Assembly (NCBI GenBank): GCA_022563075.1
Contig: JADFOC010000155.1
Coordinates: forward strand, 1 to 6,570
Direction of reading: 5' to 3'
Source of the DNA: Pseudomonadota bacterium
GTDB lineage: Bacteria; Pseudomonadota; Gammaproteobacteria; Pseudomonadales; Pseudohongiellaceae
DNA length: 6,570 nucleotides
Position 1 is the first letter of the stretch, and each line of letters begins with the position of its first letter. Both the position numbers and the translations under genes were made by a program. Positions 6,464 through 6,570 of this stretch are shown here, piece after piece. A model generated the notes under the pieces. It searched no databases. It was not told the origin of the DNA and saw only the letters and a program-made list of their open reading frames with translations.

Positions 6464-6484
6464 ATTGCCTCCTGGTGACTAGGT

Positions 6485-6570
6485 TTATACGGCGGCGTAT
6501 AAGATGGCGGCTGGAATTGCCAGGGCGGCTAATACCAAGACCAAACTAACGACCGTCGCTTCAACCACTG
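6485..6570 (-). CDS. C-terminal end of an unidentified membrane protein (rest outside window)
   Basis: Reading the minus strand from 6568, 27 codons are open up to a TAA at 6487-6485. They encode VVEATVVSLVLVLAALAI and then PAAILYAAV, a clear transmembrane helix at the very C-terminus. The frame runs off the right edge, so size, start and identity are unknown; a GTG at 6568 is an in-frame codon but cannot be judged as a start. Support comes from the helix-like composition, the AGGAGG and terminator that follow on the same strand, and the absence of a convincing plus-strand gene here. A plus-strand frame from an ATG at 6504 to the edge also stays open but lacks a ribosome site. Confidence 0.5.
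   Translation of the reverse strand, partial: VVEATVVSLVLVLAALAIPAAILYAAV

Noticed and set aside
6504..6570. Plus-strand gene starting at ATG 6504
   Set aside because: No ribosome site precedes it. The opposite strand encodes a convincing terminal membrane helix followed by a stop and terminator.
1..6570. Novel defence, mobile or biosynthetic system
   Set aside because: All sizeable genes belong to known housekeeping families. No repeats arrays, transposase, integrase, toxin-antitoxin pair or attachment site was seen.

Overview
The window reads as chromosomal DNA of a gammaproteobacterium that makes c-type cytochromes by System I (Ccm). I infer this from the ccmF-ccmG-ccmH-ccmI order, with CcmH and CcmI as separate proteins (in E. 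coli they are fused), and from the protein sequences. The genus cannot be fixed from this sequence alone; a marine, Pseudomonas/Cellvibrio-like lineage is a guess.

Layout. (1) Bases 1-3703, + strand: the distal end of a cytochrome c maturation operon. It holds the last two thirds of ccmF (haem lyase core), ccmG/dsbE (thioredoxin-like reductant), ccmH (CxxC apocytochrome reductase) and ccmI (TPR apocytochrome chaperone). Genes are tightly packed or overlap. Together the products reduce the CxxCH cysteines of exported apocytochromes and ligate haem delivered by the CcmE chaperone, whose gene would lie upstream of the window. (2) Bases 3744-4367: a LysE/RhtB-family amino-acid exporter on the same strand. 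(3) Bases 4479-5987: the molybdenum-cofactor genes moaA and moaB, 8 nt apart. moaA is broken. About 11 nt are missing at 4697/4698, which removes the GGEP motif that binds SAM and shifts the frame; everything before and after is intact MoaA sequence. moaB is intact. (4) Bases 5988-6570: a mostly intergenic stretch facing the other way. It has a possible small basic hydrophilic protein gene on the minus strand converging on moaB, with a possible promoter, and a strong minus-strand terminator hairpin at 6385-6428. It also has a 15-codon minus-strand ORF behind a perfect AGGAGG, and the last 27 codons of a minus-strand gene that encode a membrane helix and run off the right edge.

I found no CRISPR, phage, IS element, tRNA or rRNA, and no convincing new multi-gene system. 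The points most worth a second look are the moaA deletion, the tiny ORF that stops inside a terminator stem, and the paired alternative hairpins at that terminator.
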